Shown: positions 1 through 12,740 of the stretch, in pieces
How positions within the stretch are numbered: the stretch's first letter is position 1
Layout of the letters: every line of letters begins with the position of its first letter
NCBI GenBank assembly: GCA_963989245.1
Contig: OZ022341.1
Span: 57,015,128 to 57,079,127 of the forward strand
Origin: Nansenia antarctica
Taxonomy: Eukaryota > Chordata > Actinopteri > Argentiniformes > Microstomatidae
DNA length: 64,000 bases
Reading direction: 5' to 3'
Position numbers and translations under genes: made by a program
The notes under the pieces: model-generated
Database searches by the model: none
Seen by the model: the letters and a program-made list of their open reading frames with translations, nothing else
What the model was told of the DNA's origin: nothing

Positions 1-3000
1 CATGGGATCTTTTCTTTCTTTCTTTTTTCATGGACGTGAACAAAATGAACAAGGCTTTAATGTACTGTATGCCTATGATATTAGAAAAATAATTGACCTT
101 CAAAATAAAATGAGAACCGGAGGAACCAGCCATTCATCATACCCAAGTGAAGGACGATCTTTTTATAGTCTAGAGGTCTATGTGCTTTAATCCTATGAAT
201 TATGTGTAGTAGAGCACAAACACTCTCCTTGAATGTTAGATGGCAGATATTGAAGATAAATAATATGCCCTATAGATATAGTACAAAAAGCGTGTAACAA
301 AGTGTTATGAATCTAAACTCCGAACAAAACAAGGTGAGAGGGTGTAAGAATTGATATATACTGTATGAATAAGGAAGACGCAACTCTTTTATGAGTGTCA
401 ATGATCATGCTAGTCCTTTTCTGTTGGGGTGAACTTTTTGAGCAAAATGTGCCATGACATGGGCAGGACCTTGAACAACTACAATTAGAGCCAGACTTGG
501 AAAATGTGCATCCAGAGGGATCCATTGCCTCCACGGAGAGCTGAAAATCGGAGCCTTGTTGGCTCACTGCAGACGGCATCAGAACCAAATCCTCTGGGGA
601 TCCTAATCATAGCTGCAAACTCAGAAATCGGGGTCAGGGAACGCAACAGAGAATTCAGAGGTAGGATTTGGATAGAAGACAAAATGTAGATTTTTCTATA
701 CCGTCTCTATCCCTTGTCACTCACTGCAGGACCTCTCAATGTGGTATGCCACTTATAGATATTTTTCTTTTTTACTTTTTAAATGTTTTTCCTGGTGTGG
801 TCTGGATATTGGGTGTTGGTTAGCACTGACCTTGGTTGTACTGTAGTTGATTGCAATTGGATTAGAATGTCTGCTTGGTAAGCTGTTTTGGACTTATTTT
901 CCATAATGAATGGGATCCTATGGGACTGAAAATATGACTATTTGGTATCTAAGGAAGCAACATACTGTTAGGGCTAATCAACTACACCCAAGATCAAGGT
1001 TAAACCAGGAACCATTTTGAAAGAAGTGGAACATCACATTAAACAGAATACATGCAACACAGCATTGAGAGATCAAATTGGAGATCATAAAGATCACTAT
1101 GTGGACATCACAACATAAACGTGTATGTAAACACTCCTTTGTGAATACCCATCACTACAATTAAGCCCCTTGATTGCCAACAGCGGTAATAAGCTGATCA
1201 TTCTGGGCTCTGGTACAGGGCAGTATAACCCTGCTAGGGTTAAGGTCATAGTTCACTACAAACTTTTTCCAAACAACATGCGGCTTTTATATCAAGAAGT
1301 GGACATAAGCGCACTGTAAGCAAATTGTTAGTATTGTTTCATCTTTTGATCAGTCACAGAGAAACCAAGGCATAACGTCTTTCTTAGCCTATAATCAGCA
1401 TCTCATCTCTGTTCCCTATTTCAATGTCCATTTCACCGTCTCCCTTCCTCTCTCGTTCTGATGTCAATTAAATAGTTTTTACCCCATCAATCAACATAGG
1501 GACTGAATTAGCAATCATTACATGCCATGCAAACTATTCCAGATGACTTCCTTTCAATCTGTCATGATGAAAATCAGAAAAAAAGTCTCCACTTAAAAGA
1601 CTTGGAAATGGGATACAATACACTGCATTTCCTGTTGGATTGAGTTTTCTGCCTGGGCATTCACAAGGTAGCAATTACATGTAAAAATGATGTAAACACT
1701 GGCATAGTGAAATTACAAACGGTTAAAAACACCTGATAAACTTCCGCCAGAGTGTCACGAGGGAAAGTGTGTAGGTAAACACTTCAGAATCAGGATGTTG
1801 TTCAGACCAGATTTGGAATGAAAAAGTCTTTGAGAGAAGAAGCACTCTAAAGTTGTTATTACTTCGAATGCAATCTCAATGGAATCATGACAAGTGAGAA
1901 TTCAAATCAAAAACACTCCAAATGCAAATTTTTCTAGTTTCTGCAAATACCAAGTGGCAAAAACACCATGCATACGCACATGTATACGGACTGCATACCC
2001 TGATTACACATCAGACTAAGCCTCATTGTGAAGGAGAAGTGATGCCACACAATGTTCAACTGTAGACTCTTTGTGACTGTGCTTGTGTTCATATGACCTG
2101 TCAAGCCAGGCTCATCTGCTTGCTGGTTGTAGTCTGTTTTGTCTCCCAGGCCGGCTGATCCGGAGAAACATTTTCCCATCAACACGGCCCTTCCCCTCTG
2201 GACTAACACAGGTTTGAGGAAAAAACATCTTCCCCTTAAGTGAGATCCCCCCCGCCCCAGGATAAATGGCAGAGAGACAGTGTTACATGCAACTCTCCTA
2301 ACTTTACTGTGTCCATAGCAACCAAAGTTGAAGAGCACAGCTGCATATGCTGTCAAAATATGAATCTTTAGTAAAAGCATGTGTGATAAAAGGGACAGCG
2401 AGAAAGCATAGAGTTAGAAAGTGCTATAATAAGGTCTCTTTCATTCCCCTATTGTGTGGGCCCACACCAAAAGATCACTTCAGATCAAGACCGTACATTC
2501 ACCTAATAATTGTTTTACTCTAGTATCATGAACGCACACTGCAACCTATTCATTATTTAGCAGTGTTTTAACATACATTATTTATATTGAATCAATATGT
2601 GTCTGCAGAAGTGATGTCAGAAGTAAGAGTAAAATTGAACCATCCAATCTTATTTGTTGCCAATTGTTTTAAACCCCTCTATCAGCTAGCACTTTGAGCA
2701 GTCATATCTACAAGTTCTCTTCAAATGCTTGATCATGTTCAATCCAGTCTCCTTGCTATTCTGCAGTGCTGCATATGCATCCAGTCAAAAGGGCAAAAGT
2801 TGTCCCCCGAAAACCTTATTATAAACATTTTATGTTATCTAAGGACTTCTTTTGATGTCAAGAAGTGTATTGAATATGTCGTCTCACTCTTGACACACAT
2901 TTTAGGAGTGACTTGCCCTAGGGCCAGCACTATGAAATTGACATTAATGAGAATTGAGCTGTGGGAGAAAGATATGGTGTTCAACTTTGCATGACTCCTT

Positions 3001-3103
3001 CATCTAAGGTGAACTCTATCTGAAAAATGTCAGCATAAAAGTAAACTTTTGAGCATATTACTATTATCTTAATGAGAGAGACAACAACATTAAAACATTA
3101 AAA
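1..3103. other. non-coding DNA, nothing recognised
   Basis: No ORF with protein-family character, no terminal repeats and no RNA gene seen on either strand. Short frames are broken by frequent stops. It looks like intron or intergenic sequence. Confidence 0.6.
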
Positions 3104-3592
3104 CATGAGACGAAGCCTCTTCCGGAGCCTCAGGGCCAAACTCAGAGGCTAACCAGCAGCTACTTCCCCCAGGCGATCAGGCTCATAAACAAGTCTACTG
3201 AAGACAAATCACTACTATTCCCAAGCACATCCCATGTATACGGTGTGCTTAAGCACACAGTCACTTTACTCAATACTACCTCTTACACCCACTGCCACCG
3301 AGTGCAATACTCATGACATTTCTACTCTGGACTATTTTATTTTGTACTATTTGTACTGCTAAATTGTGTCCTGTCTGTCTATTTATTTTATTTGTCTCCC
3401 ACAACTTGTCACTTGTCCAATTGTCTCACTTATGTCTTGTAACTATTGGCACTTTATTTATCTTGACTATCTTCCCTTATTGCCTTATTGTTTTTATGCT
3501 GCAATGTCAAGGAACTGAAGCCTAAGAATTGTATTGTCTTACACTTGTGTAATGTGACATAACAATAAAACTTGAAACTTGAAACTTGAAAC
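3104..3592 (+). mobile_element. LINE 3' end (L2/Rex1-type), decayed
   Basis: The plus strand encodes the usual C-terminal end of an L2/Rex1-type LINE pol. One frame around 3150-3210 reads RLTSSYFPQAIRLINKSTE, the 'FPQAIRLIN' end common in fish copies. An AT-rich 3' UTR follows. The copy ends with AATAAAACTTGAAA and a tandem ACTTGAA tail at about 3563-3592, the short-repeat 3' end typical of these LINEs. Only the last ~0.5 kb is present, so the copy is 5'-truncated and cannot be active. The clade assignment is by eye. Confidence 0.75.
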
Positions 3593-4655
3593 ATGAATAT
3601 GCACTTGGATTGAATTGTAATGAAGCATATGAATGAATGAATTACACAGTTACTACACACAGGTGTACAAATAAATGAAGATTAAATGGGATTATGGATT
3701 TAAGAATAAGACATTTGAATACTGTGAGTAGGCAATGGACTCACATAGAGTGTAGCAATTGTATCATAGCATCTGTGCGTACCATACGGGTACACCTTCT
3801 GGTATTGTATAATGACATTTGAAGCCCTGTATCCCTCAGAAGTGAACGTAATAACTGTCCCCTGTCAGTAACACATCAGTGCATGTAACACAACACCCAC
3901 ACTTGATCTATCTTTAGGTTTAATTTCTGCATGATATCTCTCACAGTGTTATGCAAGATGAAAGCCCTGCTGTTCATTTATCCAAGATAAGGGTATCTGC
4001 CAGCGGATTCACTTTACAAGGGTAAATAATACTATAGATGACATGTTAGACATGCTCCCCTTTCATTTTGTCATTGAGAATTCATACCTACCAGTACAGA
4101 TCCATACTTACGTTACGTTCACAAATTACCTATTAGCCCTCTATTGTCAAATACAGGGTTGTCATTTTTTTTTCTTCTATTCCCATGGAGTGACTGAGAT
4201 ACAAAGATGGTCCATGACTCTTTTTATCTGTCCCCTGAAAAAAGTCGCCATACATGTCTGGTAATTCTGTATCTATGGAGAGTGACTTTAGTGTGATCCT
4301 CCAAGCTGTCTCACTTTGATGTTATTTTTTTGGTAACTCAGTCTTATCATGTGAACACAGGCAACGTGCTCCTATAATGTGAAGATAATCTCAAACTTTG
4401 GCAGCATATTGACAGAAACAGCTACTCGATTCCATTAGCTGATATGAGCCACTTGAGTGGATGTTTGGCCTCTGAAGTTGGGGCGATCAGATTGTGGTGA
4501 CGCAGGCATTTCCTGCACTTGGTTTGTCAAACCATCAATCTGTTTACTAAGCTACAGTGCATGGTGACAGGAGATTATAGTCACATTGATAGTGATATAG
4601 GCAGCCAGCCTTTTAATGACTCATGAGGCCATTAACTTTCATTTAAAGGGCTGGA
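3593..4655. other. non-coding DNA, nothing recognised
   Basis: AT-rich sequence with no supported gene or repeat on either strand. Confidence 0.55.
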
Positions 4656-4760
<105 letters not shown>

Positions 4761-4988
4761 GTGTTGTATAGAGAGGATATGGCCACTGTAAGACATTTAA
4801 AGAATTTGCAGAGATGTACTTCACATGCAATATCATCATTGATATGAGAAGAGAATATATTCAAATTGAAAAGGCTCTTTAAAATGTCTCTACTGGGTAG
4901 GTTAGAAGGGCACCCGGTGAAGTGCTGCACACAGTGAGGTGGATATGAGATTGACAGAGGCCTCTACCCTGTGATGTTGTGTTTGCAG

Positions 4989-5060
4989 GTCCAGATACTT
5001 ATCTTCACAAGAATCTCCAAGGATACGAGCGGGGCATCACACACACACTGGGGGATCATG
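4989..5060 (+). other. candidate small exon (72 nt), unidentified
   Basis: The segment is preceded by TGTTGTGTTTGCAG and followed by GTAAAG, so both splice signals are acceptable. It is 72 nt, a multiple of three. The frame that starts and ends in phase 1 reads PDTYLHKNLQGYERGITHTLGDH; frame 0 is also open. I do not recognise the peptide, and 72 nt is short enough to be open by chance. It would be part of a plus-strand host gene that otherwise lies outside view. Confidence 0.22.
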
Positions 5061-6040
5061 GTAAAGGCTTTGATTTGCTCCTCTTGTGCAGCTTAAGACA
5101 TTTCCCCACGGATATAAGTAGATTAAGGAAGTGGTATTGCTCAGTGTGAAGAAGCAGCAGGTAGATAATAAGATACTGTAGCACTTACCATTTACATTGC
5201 AGGTTTAATGTTATGGGCTTCCTGCGTATTGTTTGGATTGGCTGTGTGGGGGCACCTTTTCATTGGTAACATGGCATTTCAATGGCTCTCCAAGGCCGTC
5301 TGTGGGGGTAACAATGGCTAGCAGGTGGTTCCTTCTTTTCAAGGGTTTAAGACTTACCTCCAGCCAAAACAGCTACTTAACCTAAGTGTCTCTGGGTGAG
5401 AGGAATGGTAAGCAGCTTCTGCTACTTTAGGATAGACTTATGGAGTGGCTAGCCGGAGACAGCACAGCTAAAGTACAGGGTTGTGTCTGCAATTTTCTCA
5501 GAAAAGGGCACCAAGCTAAATAACTGCTGAGCATGCTGTCGCAAATGACCATGTTGGTAGTCTAGCAATAGGATCAGAAATATTTCAATATGGGAATTGG
5601 AGAGGATGTCCCTTCAGGGATTTGGGTAGAATTGTATTAATGGAATGCACATTGTTTCCAGTGCTCTGGTTCTGATTCCTGCCCCAGACAGCTACATGGT
5701 GACGGAATCAAACTACAGTACTCTACTGACTGACTCAAACCACAGAACTCCAAGCTAATTGACTACTCAAAGTGGTGCTACAGTTTGTCACGCCTAGTGC
5801 AATCACCATAGAAAAAACCTAATAGACTTGTGAACCTGTTCAACTAAGACATGTTTACTCTAATCACACAATGTGGTTACAAGAAGCAAGCAATATTGAT
5901 AATCTTCTTTCAGGCCAGTCACTTATAGGGTATGTGCGGTAGTTTTTAGGCCTTGTGGGTGGGTCTTGAGTGGCCTTTGGGCAACCCTGGTGCACGTGCA
6001 CACGATAGTAGTTTCCTGCTATGTGTGTGTGTATACATAC
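5061..6040. other. non-coding DNA, nothing recognised
   Basis: No gene, RNA or terminal-repeat structure seen. A short TG run lies just before the hAT-like element. Confidence 0.55.
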
Positions 6041-6653
6041 TAGGGCTGTTACGATTATTCGACGTCGTCGACGTCATCGACTACGTCAATACGTCGGTTA
6101 GCGTAATATGCGTCGGTTAGTCGTAAATAAACAAAATGGCGTTTTTTTTTTCTTTTTTTTTTAAACCTTTATTTTACCAGGCGAGACAATTAAGTGTATG
6201 AGTGAAAAATGGATAGCTACTAGCTAATGTTACACAAGCAATGTACACCACAGTTCGTATGTCTTGTCTTCTGGTGTTAGTAACGTTAGCTATGTAGCTG
6301 GCTAGCTACGGTAGCCTATTGTCATTGTGGTGCGAGCACCTACTGTACGTTATCTAGCTCGTAGCTCGCATGCTACGTTAGCATCAATTTAGCTAATCAT
6401 AACATAGCAGCGAGAGTAACGTTAGCTAGCTATGTGTTGTGGTGATGGACAGACTTCTAAATGGCCATGTTGGCATTCAAGTTGGCTAAACATAGCAGTG
6501 AGGTGGAGACAAATACGTTTATTTTATTTATTTTTTTACAGTACAAAAATTTTCGTTAGACTTATCGATAAATTAGTCGTTAGACTAATCGAATAATCGA
6601 TAAAATAATCGCTAGATTAATCGTTAGAAAAATAGTCGTTTGGGACAGCACTA
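6041..6653. mobile_element. non-autonomous hAT-type transposon (613 bp)
   Basis: The element starts TAGGGCTGT and ends with its imperfect inverted match ACAGCACTA. It is flanked by an exact 8-bp duplication ATACATAC (6033-6040 and 6654-6661), the length expected of hAT transposases. Both ends carry repeated TCGACG/TAATCG motifs that can fold into hairpins: GACGTCGTCGACGTC near 6062, and reiterated TTAGACTAATCGA-like units at 6550-6630. There is no transposase frame, so movement would need an enzyme supplied in trans. Confidence 0.88.
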
Positions 6654-7506
6654 ATACATACTCTATCAGGCAATAGAAACCAGCAGATGGCTACAGAATA
6701 AATATTGCTTCGCTAGGTGATTGGTTGGGGGTGGAAGTGGAGGTGGGGATGGGGATGGGGTTGGGGATGGTAGTTGGAGAGGGTGTAAAACCAAGACTTG
6801 AAATGTGCAGATTTCACTCTACAGTAATCTGCAGATTCACTGTTATGGTGGTATATGTACTATCGTTTCTGCATGCACATTTCACTAGGAGACTGTGTTG
6901 GCATTTTTTACAGCACACTGGTCAGCATGACCATGCAGTAGCATATGATGCCCTCATTTATTCAAATAGAGGCCATATTGTTTGAAGAGAACCCCTGTAC
7001 ATGTACATGTTCTCTTTGTTCTCTCTCAGTAAGAGGGCTTCTCCAGAGGGTCACAGAGAGGGTGTTGGACAACCCCAGGCTGTGTTCACAGAACACATCC
7101 ATTCTACAAGCTGCTACTGTATATCCACAGAACAGCCATTTACTATGCGAAACTGTCAATACGAACTGAAATGGAAATGGTGTCCATATCGATAGCCCTT
7201 GATCAAAGTATCTCCGGTCAAAAATACCACACATCCGTGCCTAAACCTAGAATATTTGCCTTTGAATTCACTGTTAACATTCGATAAATGTGTTTCAGAA
7301 GCTGGCAGCTACAGAGTTCATGTTATGTAAAAGGAAACCTGTAGATGCCTCTGACTCAGTCTTTCGTTTAAAAAAACAAGTTAAACCATGTTTTGGAAAT
7401 CTGTTTTAGCTGCACCTTTCAGTATGCCTTCAACACACCACCCTCCATGGGTTGAATCTTAAAATTCACTTCATTTAGCAGAATGGTGAAATACCTGTGC
7501 AATATA
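6654..7506. other. non-coding DNA with a G-rich patch
   Basis: No gene seen. At 6726-6780 the plus strand has many runs of three to five G (GGTGGGGATGGGG-like), which read as a Gly/Val/Met-rich artefact ORF. This patch could form a G-quadruplex. Confidence 0.5.
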
Positions 7507-8650
7507 CACTCACTGAACACTATTAGGAATGCTATACTAATACTGGGTAGGCCTCCATTTGCTCTCAAACAGCCTAAATTCTTTGTGCCATTGATTTCAC
7601 AAGATGGATGATTGCATCACACAATTCCAGCAGGTTTTTCAGGTGCGCATTCAAGCTGTGAATCTCCAGTTCTACCACATCCCAAAGGTGTTCTATTGGA
7701 TTCAGATCCGGTGACTGGGAAAGCCGCTGATAAACACTGAACTCATTGTCATGTTCATGAAACCAGTTTGAGATGACTTTTGCTTTGTGACATGGTGTAT
7801 TATCAAACTGGATGTAGCCATTAGAAGATGGGTACATGGTGGCCATGAGGGGGTAGCACAAATAGGCTGTGGCATTCAAGCGATGATTGATTTGTATTAA
7901 CGGGCCCAAAGTGTGCCAAAAAAACATTGCCCACACCATTACACCACCTCCATCAGCTTGGACTATTGAGACAAGGCAAATTGGGTCCATGGATTCATGC
8001 TGTTAGAGCCAAATTCTAACCCTACCATCTGTGTGCCTCAGCAGAAATCGGGATTCATCAGACCAGGCTACGTATTTCCAGTCTTCAACTGACCAGTTTT
8101 GGTGAGCCTGTGCCCACTGCAGCCTCAACTTTCTCTTCTTGGCTGACAGAAGTGGAACCCGACGTGGCCTTCTGCTGTTGTAGCCCATCCATCTCAAGGT
8201 TCGACGTGTTGTGCATTCTGAGATGCTTTTCTGCTCATCACAATTGTACAGTGGTTATCTAAGTTACCATAGCCTTTCTGTCAGCTCAAACCAATCTGAC
8301 CATTCTCTGTTGACCTTTCTTATCAACAAGGCGTTTCCGTCCGCAGAACTGCCGCTCACTGGATGTTTTAACTGAGTAAACTTTGGAGACTTGTGCGTGA
8401 AAATCCCAGGAGATCAGCAGTTTTAGAAATACTCAAACCAGCTCGTCTGACACCAACAATCATGCCACTGTCAAAATCACTGAGATCATTTTTTCCCCCC
8501 ATTCTGATGGTTGATGGGAACATTACCTGAAGTTGCTGCCCCGTATCTTCAAGATTTTATGCATTGCACTGCTGCCACGTGATTGGCTGATTAGATAATT
8601 GCATGAATGAGAAGGTGTACAGGTGTTCCTAACAAAGTGTTCGGTGAGTG
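7507..8650 (-). mobile_element. Tc1-like transposon, full length but decayed
   Basis: The inverted ends are CACTCACTGAACACTATTAGGA at the left and, read inwards from the right, CACTCACCGAACACTTTGTTAGGA. TA dinucleotides flank both (7505-7506 and 8651-8652), as expected of Tc1/mariner elements. At 1144 bp it is close to full size for a fish Tc1. The transposase lies on the minus strand. I recall the same family ('CACTCACCGGCCACTTTATTAGG' ends) being widespread in vertebrates. Confidence 0.95.
7574..8530 (-). pseudogene. Tc1-like transposase, broken
   Basis: This would be the cut-and-paste DDE transposase of the element. Two minus-strand frames carry it. 8197-8003 reads RRPRRVPLLSAKKRKLRLQW and then WSDESRFLLRHTDGRVRIW, including the catalytic-core 'SDES' stretch. 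7990-7574 contains GGVMVWAMFFWHTLGPL, FDNTPCHKAK and SPDLNPIEHLWDVVE, the other catalytic block (normally 'DNAPCH...SPDLNPIEHLW', DD34E). The frames are out of register around 7990-8003. The N-terminal helix-turn-helix region (8200-8530) is readable only in broken pieces, and the usual 'DNA' is here DNT. The element cannot make active enzyme. Confidence 0.9.
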
Positions 8651-8852
8651 TATTACCATGCACATCATACAGCATTGTCCAACCATTAACAGTAGATGCT
8701 GTAAGTTAACATGGGGCACACAGACAGATACACAGATATTTACTGCTACTCTTGATTCACTACTATGAGTGGTCTGAATTAGATTCCAAAACTTCTTATT
8801 AAGTTGAAGTTCAGGGAAAAAAGAGAAACTGAATGTCTTTTGGCCACGTCTT

Positions 8853-8854
<2 letters not shown>

Positions 8855-8914
<60 letters not shown>

Positions 8915-9002
8915 TTTGTGTGTGTCTGCGCGTGTGTGTGCGTGTGTGTGTGTGTGTGCGTGCATTTGTGTGTATGCATGCATGCGTGTGTGAGTTTGTG
9001 TG

Positions 9003-9037
<35 letters not shown>

Positions 9038-9040
9038 TGT
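8855..9040 (+). repeat. (GT)n compound microsatellite
   Basis: About 185 bp of GT repeats with TGAGTTTG, TGCG and TGCATGCATGCG interruptions. The Cys/Val and His/Thr ORFs on the two strands come from the repeat. Confidence 0.97.
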
Positions 9041-10315
9041 GTTGGGGGTCTGGACAGTGAGTCAGGCTCGGGATCCTCTTCTATTATCGACTGACAGCAG
9101 GGTGTCTTTATCGCCTGCCAGGCACAGAGCTCTTCACTCTGGCAGGCTGGTGGGCAACCCAGTTGCACTGGCAGAGCATCACAGCCCAGGCTTTTGGAAA
9201 GGGCTGAGCAGGCCCCATACCCCCGGGTAGCACTGAACTTCTGACCCATTCTGTCTTGGAGACGAGTGTCACAGCGCTGTAATCCCCTAATCCTTTTTCA
9301 CAAAGAATTTATCTTAACATAAAATGGTGGTGTTCTAAAAAAGGTATGAGGTTGAGTAGACAGACAAGCATGCTAGTTTGAAGGTGGCTATTGCTCGTGG
9401 GCGTTTGTGTTGTGTAGAAGGCGAGAGGGAAACAAGCAGTCGGTTTGCTTTAAACCATCATTATTTACCATCTGTTGTTGTTGCTGCCTCCGATTGCCTC
9501 TGTGCTATCTAATATAAGACATTTCGTAGTGTAAAAGCTGAGAGAACACAGACAGAGAGCGTCGTGTAGCTGAGCAAGTGACCGACTAATCCCCTTAACT
9601 CATGGGACGGTGCAGGCACCGGCTCTAATTGATTCTGAAATGACTTGGGCTGTATCTGTCTGGAAAATGAAAGTTTGACATCCCTGTGTGCGATGCTGTG
9701 CAGGGAGCCACTATTTTTGTCTCCTTTTGGTTGATGTAGACTACTCAAAGATCAGATGAGAGCCACGGGTTAGTACTGATAATACTGAGAATGTTATAGT
9801 CTGAGTATACTTTCATATTTGCAGGACAGTATATACATCTTTAACCTATTTAATATTCTCTGGAGATGGAGCATTTCACTGAGGGAAGGTGTTAGATTTC
9901 CTCTCTCTCTCCCATCACATATTTATTGAATCCTCTTTCAGAGGCTGGAAGGCAGAAAAAGAGATTATGATGGTTCCTCTGAGGACGGTCCTGCGTGCCA
10001 AACTTGTTCCTTTTTTCCGCTCCAACCCAGCGACTGATTAGGCTGTCAGAATTATTTTGAGACATCTCAATTTGCAAATAAGAACATTTCCATTTCACAC
10101 TGTCTCGTGTTAGCAAACATATGCATCCAAATCCTTCTAATACTACCAATATATCGGGCTGTGAAGACTGTTGCACCATTTAAGATTGAATCTTTCATAC
10201 AATTGGAGGTGATTGATAGTACAGTGATAGCTTAGGAGGAATGCAATATACTCTGATAACATCTGTTTGTTATCAAATTTTGAATACTATCATCAAGAAT
10301 GAAAACCAGCAGACA
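9041..10315. other. non-coding DNA, nothing recognised
   Basis: No gene, RNA or transposon ends seen on either strand. Confidence 0.55.
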
Positions 10316-10508
10316 CTAAAGCTACGTTCACACTGCAGGTCTTGATGCTCAATTCCGATTTTTTACACAGATCCGATTTTTGGGTTTGGCAGTTCACATT
10401 ACTTTTAAAATGTGACTTATATTTGACCTAGACCTACATTGACTCCCGTGTGAAAATTCCACGGCCCTGAACAGACCCGCATGTGCAGAAGGACAGCGCA
10501 CTGTTTAC

Positions 10509-10543
<35 letters not shown>

Positions 10544-10664
10544 ATTAGACTTATATAGCTCTTTTCTAGACACTCAAAGACGTTTTACAAACTGAAAAGA
10601 TCGTCACGTGTCGGCAATTGTGTCGGATTTGGGTCACATTTCACTGCAGTGTGAACGTAGCCTA
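10316..10664. mobile_element. short inverted-repeat element (MITE) with a nested insertion
   Basis: The left end contains AAGCTACGTTCACACTGCAG (10319 onward). The right end carries the inverse, CTGCAGTGTGAACGTAGCCT (10644-10663), giving about 18 matching positions. A typical fish MITE motif follows (AATTCCGATTTTT ... GTGTCGGATTTGGGTCACAT). No clear target duplication was found. The interior is split by an (AAT)n run (10508-10541) followed by TTATATAGCTCTTTTCTAGACAC, which looks like the 3' end of another fish retroposon. Confidence 0.7.
10508..10541 (+). repeat. (AAT)n microsatellite
   Basis: About eleven AAT units inside the inverted-repeat element. It is probably the tail of the small retroposon-like fragment that follows. 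Confidence 0.95.
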
Positions 10665-10719
10665 AGATTCTCCAAGTCCAGGGTTGGGTATAACTACCTC
10701 TATTCTACCTCTATTCAGG

Positions 10720-11420
10720 CACAACACAGACACTTGACATCTGCAGACGTTTTTGGACGCCATTGTGGGATGTGTCAGTGGAGGCCAGGAGACCGAGTAA
10801 AGAGGACTGGTGGACAGTTCTCTTGAGTGGTGTGGGCAGAACCACCCTGCTGCTCAACATCAGCAAGATAAAGGAGATGGTGGTGGACTTTAGAAGGACT
10901 ATGGTCCCCCTGTCTCCTATTTCCATCCAGGGAGAGGACGTGGAGGTGGTCCAGAGCTACAAGTACCTGGGGGTACACTTGGACAATAAACTGGACTGGT
11001 AACACAGATGTCCTGTACAAGAGCCAGATGTATTTCCTGAGAAGGCTCAGGTCTTTTGGCGTGTGACTCTGCTGAACATGTTCTACCAGTCAGTGGTGAC
11101 CAGCGCAGTGCTGTAGTCCTACGCGGTGGTATGCTGGGGGGGGGGGGCAGCATCAAGGAAGGTGACACCAAGAGGCTGAACAAGCTTATTAGGAAAGCTT
11201 GTTCTGTCCTCTGTGTCATCTTGGACACAGTGGAGGAGGTGGCCAATAGGAGGGGTAGGACCAAACTCCTGGCCATCTTGGACAATCCCTCCCATCCCCT
11301 ACATGACACTGTGGCAGAGCAGAGAAGCTCCTTTAGCAACAGGCTATTACAACCACACTGCACTAAGGAGTGCTATAGGAGATATTTCCTGCCTGGCGCA
11401 ATAAGGCCCCGTTTACACCG
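10720..11420 (+). mobile_element. L2/Rex1-type LINE fragment, decayed
   Basis: The plus strand carries the part of a reverse-transcriptase ORF just after the catalytic core. The frame around 10850-11002 reads SKIKEMVVDFRR, then EDVEVVQSYKYLGVHLDNKLDW, which matches the 'K(T/I)KE(M/L)VVDFRR ... YKYLGVHLDNKLDW' block of fish L2/Rex1-type LINEs. Further on (11040-11370) pieces such as YFLRRLRSF and NTLWQSREAPLATGYYN sit in shifting frames. Stops and frame changes are common. Both ends of the element are missing, so it is a dead fragment. Confidence 0.8.
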
Positions 11421-12269
11421 CAAGCAGCAACCTCAGCCTCGTGTGTGCTTTTCATTTCGGTGCCCATGTTAACGGTTTACAGCCAGAGTCAGAGTTCATT
11501 ACCTATGCTATTTGACTGCAAAGATTTACCTTTCTACAATACTAGAGCAGTAATGCCAAGTTTGCCCTCCCCTTAGTGGGCAAGCCTGAGACTGCGGAGG
11601 GCAGACCAGTCTGCATACAGCCTCAGCTACAGCAATTACGTAGATTATGCTGCACGCACAGATTCAATGTTGTGCAGGGCCATCTCAGGCCATCTATCTA
11701 CCACTATTGCTTTTCTAACTGATCAATGTATTATTGTGTGCCTGTCCTTCTATTGATTGGCTGAGAGAAAGCAATTACTATCTAACACCACTGAATGCCT
11801 GTTACTATGTTAGCATGGCACAGGCATGCTACGCATCTATTTATCTTTAATCATTTGACTAGTTATGTAATACTGTTTTGATCATTTACATTACACAGGT
11901 AATGGCTACAGAAACACTGTCACATAAACAAGCAAAAAGAGTGAACACAGCCTTGAAAGACACAACATATCCTCAAGTTTAGTAAGATTATTTAATGTCT
12001 TGCTCACTTGCTCTATACAGTGCAGCATGTTAATAAAAGTCAACCATATACTGTCAATATCAAAACACATTTTAGATATCAGTGAAAATCACAAGAAGAT
12101 GAAATCCAGACATCCTTGAATTTGTTACAGTATGTCTTTCCAGAGTAAAAAAAACATTTTTTATAATGTGACACAGATTCCAATTGTCTGAAGGGAGAAA
12201 AAATAATTAAAAGTTATCTTTTTAAAGTGATTAATCCTACACTGGTTAATCCCCTTGTCAGAATTTCAC
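11421..12269. other. non-coding DNA, nothing recognised
   Basis: No supported gene or repeat. A short GC-richer stretch (11400-11650) has no recognisable coding frame. Confidence 0.5.
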
Positions 12270-12740
12270 TTAAATGGATAGATCACTTTACACCTTATAG
12301 TCAGATGGTTCCTACCCTGAAAGTAGTCCATGGGCTAGGAGAAACTGTGATCCATGGTTCAGAGTTTTAGTTTTAAATAGCTACTATTAACTTCAGCTAA
12401 GTTTAGCCATGGCTAACACAAAAGCAATGGGAGTGACGGGGGCAATTAGACAAAGTTCAATAGTTGTGGCCAAATCAAACTCAAAGCAACTACCAACCAA
12501 GTTAGACAGTTCATTTTAGTTGATTTGGCCACGCAATTTTTTTACTTTGTCTAATTGTCCGTATCACTCCCATTGTTTTTTGTTAGCTAAAGTTAATAGT
12601 TAGCTAAAGTTAATAGTGGCTGACGTTAGTAGTGGCTATTTAAACTCTGAACCATGGATTTCAGTTTTTCCTGACCCTGGACTACTTTCAGGGTAATGAA
12701 CCATCTGACTGATGTCAAAACAAGTGAACTATCCCTTTAA
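12270..12740. mobile_element. fold-back MITE with TTAA target site
   Basis: Nearly the whole segment is an imperfect inverted repeat. The left arm has GGATAGATCACTT ... CAGATGGTTCCTACCCTGAAAGTAG ... GATCCATGGTTCAGAG ... CAATGGGAGTGA ... CAATTAGACAAAG. The right arm holds the inverse of each block in reverse order. TTAA lies at both edges (12270-12273 and 12737-12740). The terminal AAAGGGATAGTTCACTT motif is common in fish TTAA-type MITEs (Kolobok or piggyBac related). It carries no coding sequence. Confidence 0.85.

Noticed and set aside
313..689. Overlapping ORFs of 61-91 codons
   Set aside because: No start context, domain or splice signals; typical length for chance frames in this DNA.
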